This document shows positions 12,564-13,250 of a stretch of DNA of 13,250 bases, piece after piece. The notes under the pieces were generated by a model. That model worked only from the letters and a program-made list of their open reading frames with translations. It had not been told where the DNA came from and made no database searches. Every line of letters begins with the position of its first letter. The first letter of the stretch is position 1. Origin of the DNA: JAVVFH01 sp032250585 (GTDB taxonomy: Bacteria > Pseudomonadota > Gammaproteobacteria > Xanthomonadales > SZUA-36). The stretch lies in contig JAVVFH010000077.1 in the NCBI GenBank assembly GCA_032250585.1, positions 1 to 13,250 on the forward strand. The letters run 5' to 3'. The translations under genes and the position numbers were made by a program.

Positions 12564-13250
12564 CTACTCAATGAAATAGCGCTTTATTCCGAGGGCTTCG
12601 TTCGTCATTTGGATCGATTCCTGTCCGTCCCTGACGCTGCCGGAGAGAGCGCGGATCGCGTCGATGTTCTCGGGAATGGCGATGGATTGGTTGTCCACCT
12701 GATAGGTGTAATAGCATTCCGTGCCATTTACGGTGAGCACGTCTTCCCACAGGGCAACTTCCCACATGTCGCCTCGGGGCCGCCCGAGATCGCGCATCAA
12801 CTCGATGGTGTTGTTGAGCGCCACGATTCCGTCGCTCATGCGTATGAACGCTATGCGTGGCGCCTGCCGGAAGACATCCAGGACTTCTTCCCGACTGGCG
12901 GGACGCGTCAGTTCGACCACCCAATAATGATTGTGACACTGCGTGTGAGCAGCCTTCGCCGCGATAGTAACGAGGTCCAGTTCCGGCCGCACCGTCTGGG
13001 CGTCCGGCCCTTGATGGCTGGGAATATGCGCCTCGGGAACAATCGTGTTCATAATGCCGCCGTGGTCCGACTCCCATGGGTCGGTCGCCCGCCGGATCAG
13101 CACCCCGCGCGCCTTTTTCAGAAGTTTCGCGTCCTGCAAGGCGCCCAGTGAGCGCACGATGCTGGTCGTGTTGCAGGAGACCACCCGCGTCACGTCGCGC
13201 CCTAGCGCGGTCGCGTAGTTTGCCTGGGCGACGAAAGAATGTCCCGTCAC
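12564..13250 (-). CDS. Type II (archaeal-type) glyceraldehyde-3-phosphate dehydrogenase, N-terminus outside the window
   Basis: The visible 228 residues are the C-terminal two thirds of an enzyme of about 340 residues; the reading frame is open to the right edge. It oxidises glyceraldehyde 3-phosphate to 1,3-bisphosphoglycerate, or runs in reverse, with NAD(P). The catalytic cysteine is in VVSCNTTSIVRSL (residue 26 of the visible part). RRATDPWESDHGG and MNTIVPEAHIPSHQGPD follow in the family order; the usual second histidine of PSHHGPD is Gln. A histidine exactly 80 residues after the cysteine (in TQCHNHYWVVEL) matches the Cys139-His219 spacing described for the Sulfolobus enzyme. The coenzyme-binding half is not visible. 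The aldolase gene follows, so both enzymes probably serve the same triose-phosphate pool. Confidence 0.88.
   Translation of the reverse strand: MTGHSFVAQANYATALGRDVTRVVSCNTTSIVRSLGALQDAKLLKKARGVLIRRATDPWESDHGGIMNTIVPEAHIPSHQGPDAQTVRPELDLVTIAAKAAHTQCHNHYWVVELTRPASREEVLDVFRQAPRIAFIRMSDGIVALNNTIELMRDLGRPRGDMWEVALWEDVLTVNGTECYYTYQVDNQSIAIPENIDAIRALSGSVRDGQESIQMTNEALGIKRYFIE

Noticed and set aside
12395..12571. N-terminal extension of the aldolase reading frame
   Set aside because: The extra 59 residues are unlike any aldolase, and GGAGGT just before the ATG at 12394 marks the normal start.
1..13250. tRNA, rRNA, CRISPR repeats, toxin-antitoxin or phage genes
   Set aside because: I looked for cloverleaf-type sequences, regularly spaced repeats and typical small toxin or phage proteins and saw none; this was by eye only.

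Overview
The window reads as a GC-rich bacterial chromosome segment, most likely from a proteobacterium. This placement rests on gene families, Shine-Dalgarno sequences and layout, not on a database match. Every gene I trust lies on the minus strand, so transcription runs from high to low coordinates. I see no tRNA, rRNA, CRISPR array, intact mobile element or replication origin.

In transcription order, the right edge (13250 to 11369) holds the C-terminal two thirds of an archaeal-type (type II) glyceraldehyde-3-phosphate dehydrogenase, followed by a complete class I fructose-bisphosphate aldolase. These are two adjacent lower-glycolysis/gluconeogenesis steps. Directly after the aldolase lies a short relic of a histidine-phosphatase (phosphoglycerate-mutase superfamily) gene, still showing its RHGETAW signature. 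It is frameshifted at the start and cut off after about 25 codons. Next come a zinc-dependent alcohol dehydrogenase (11183-10140) and a CPA1/NhaP-type Na+/H+ antiporter (10088-8832).

A gap of about 445 bp without a recognisable gene leads to a lemA plus M48 metalloprotease pair (8386-5821), which ends at a hairpin with a U-tract. A 69-residue hypothetical protein follows (5682-5473). The gap beyond it (about 5151-5418) holds a plus-strand relic of an IS3-family transposase with two in-frame stops and a frameshift. An APC-family amino-acid permease (5078-3738), a lycopene-cyclase-domain-like membrane protein (3688-2987) and a GH65 glycoside phosphorylase-like protein (2923-293) follow. The GH65 N-terminus carries only the last ~35 residues of a HAD/beta-phosphoglucomutase domain, which suggests that an ancestral HAD-GH65 gene lost most of its HAD part. 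At the left edge, the first 12 codons of another minus-strand gene begin after a strong Shine-Dalgarno. A sigma-54-like site, a tandem 11-bp repeat and a small palindrome lie upstream of it.

Taken together the segment mixes central carbon metabolism (GAPDH, aldolase, alcohol dehydrogenase, sugar phosphorylase) with ion, amino-acid and envelope functions (antiporter, permease, LemA/M48). The most notable feature is repeated decay at gene junctions: the histidine-phosphatase stub, the HAD stub and the IS3 relic. I found no convincing novel multi-gene system. The observations most worth following are the two enzyme stubs, the altered phosphate-loop residues of the GH65 enzyme, and the regulatory-looking leader at the left edge.
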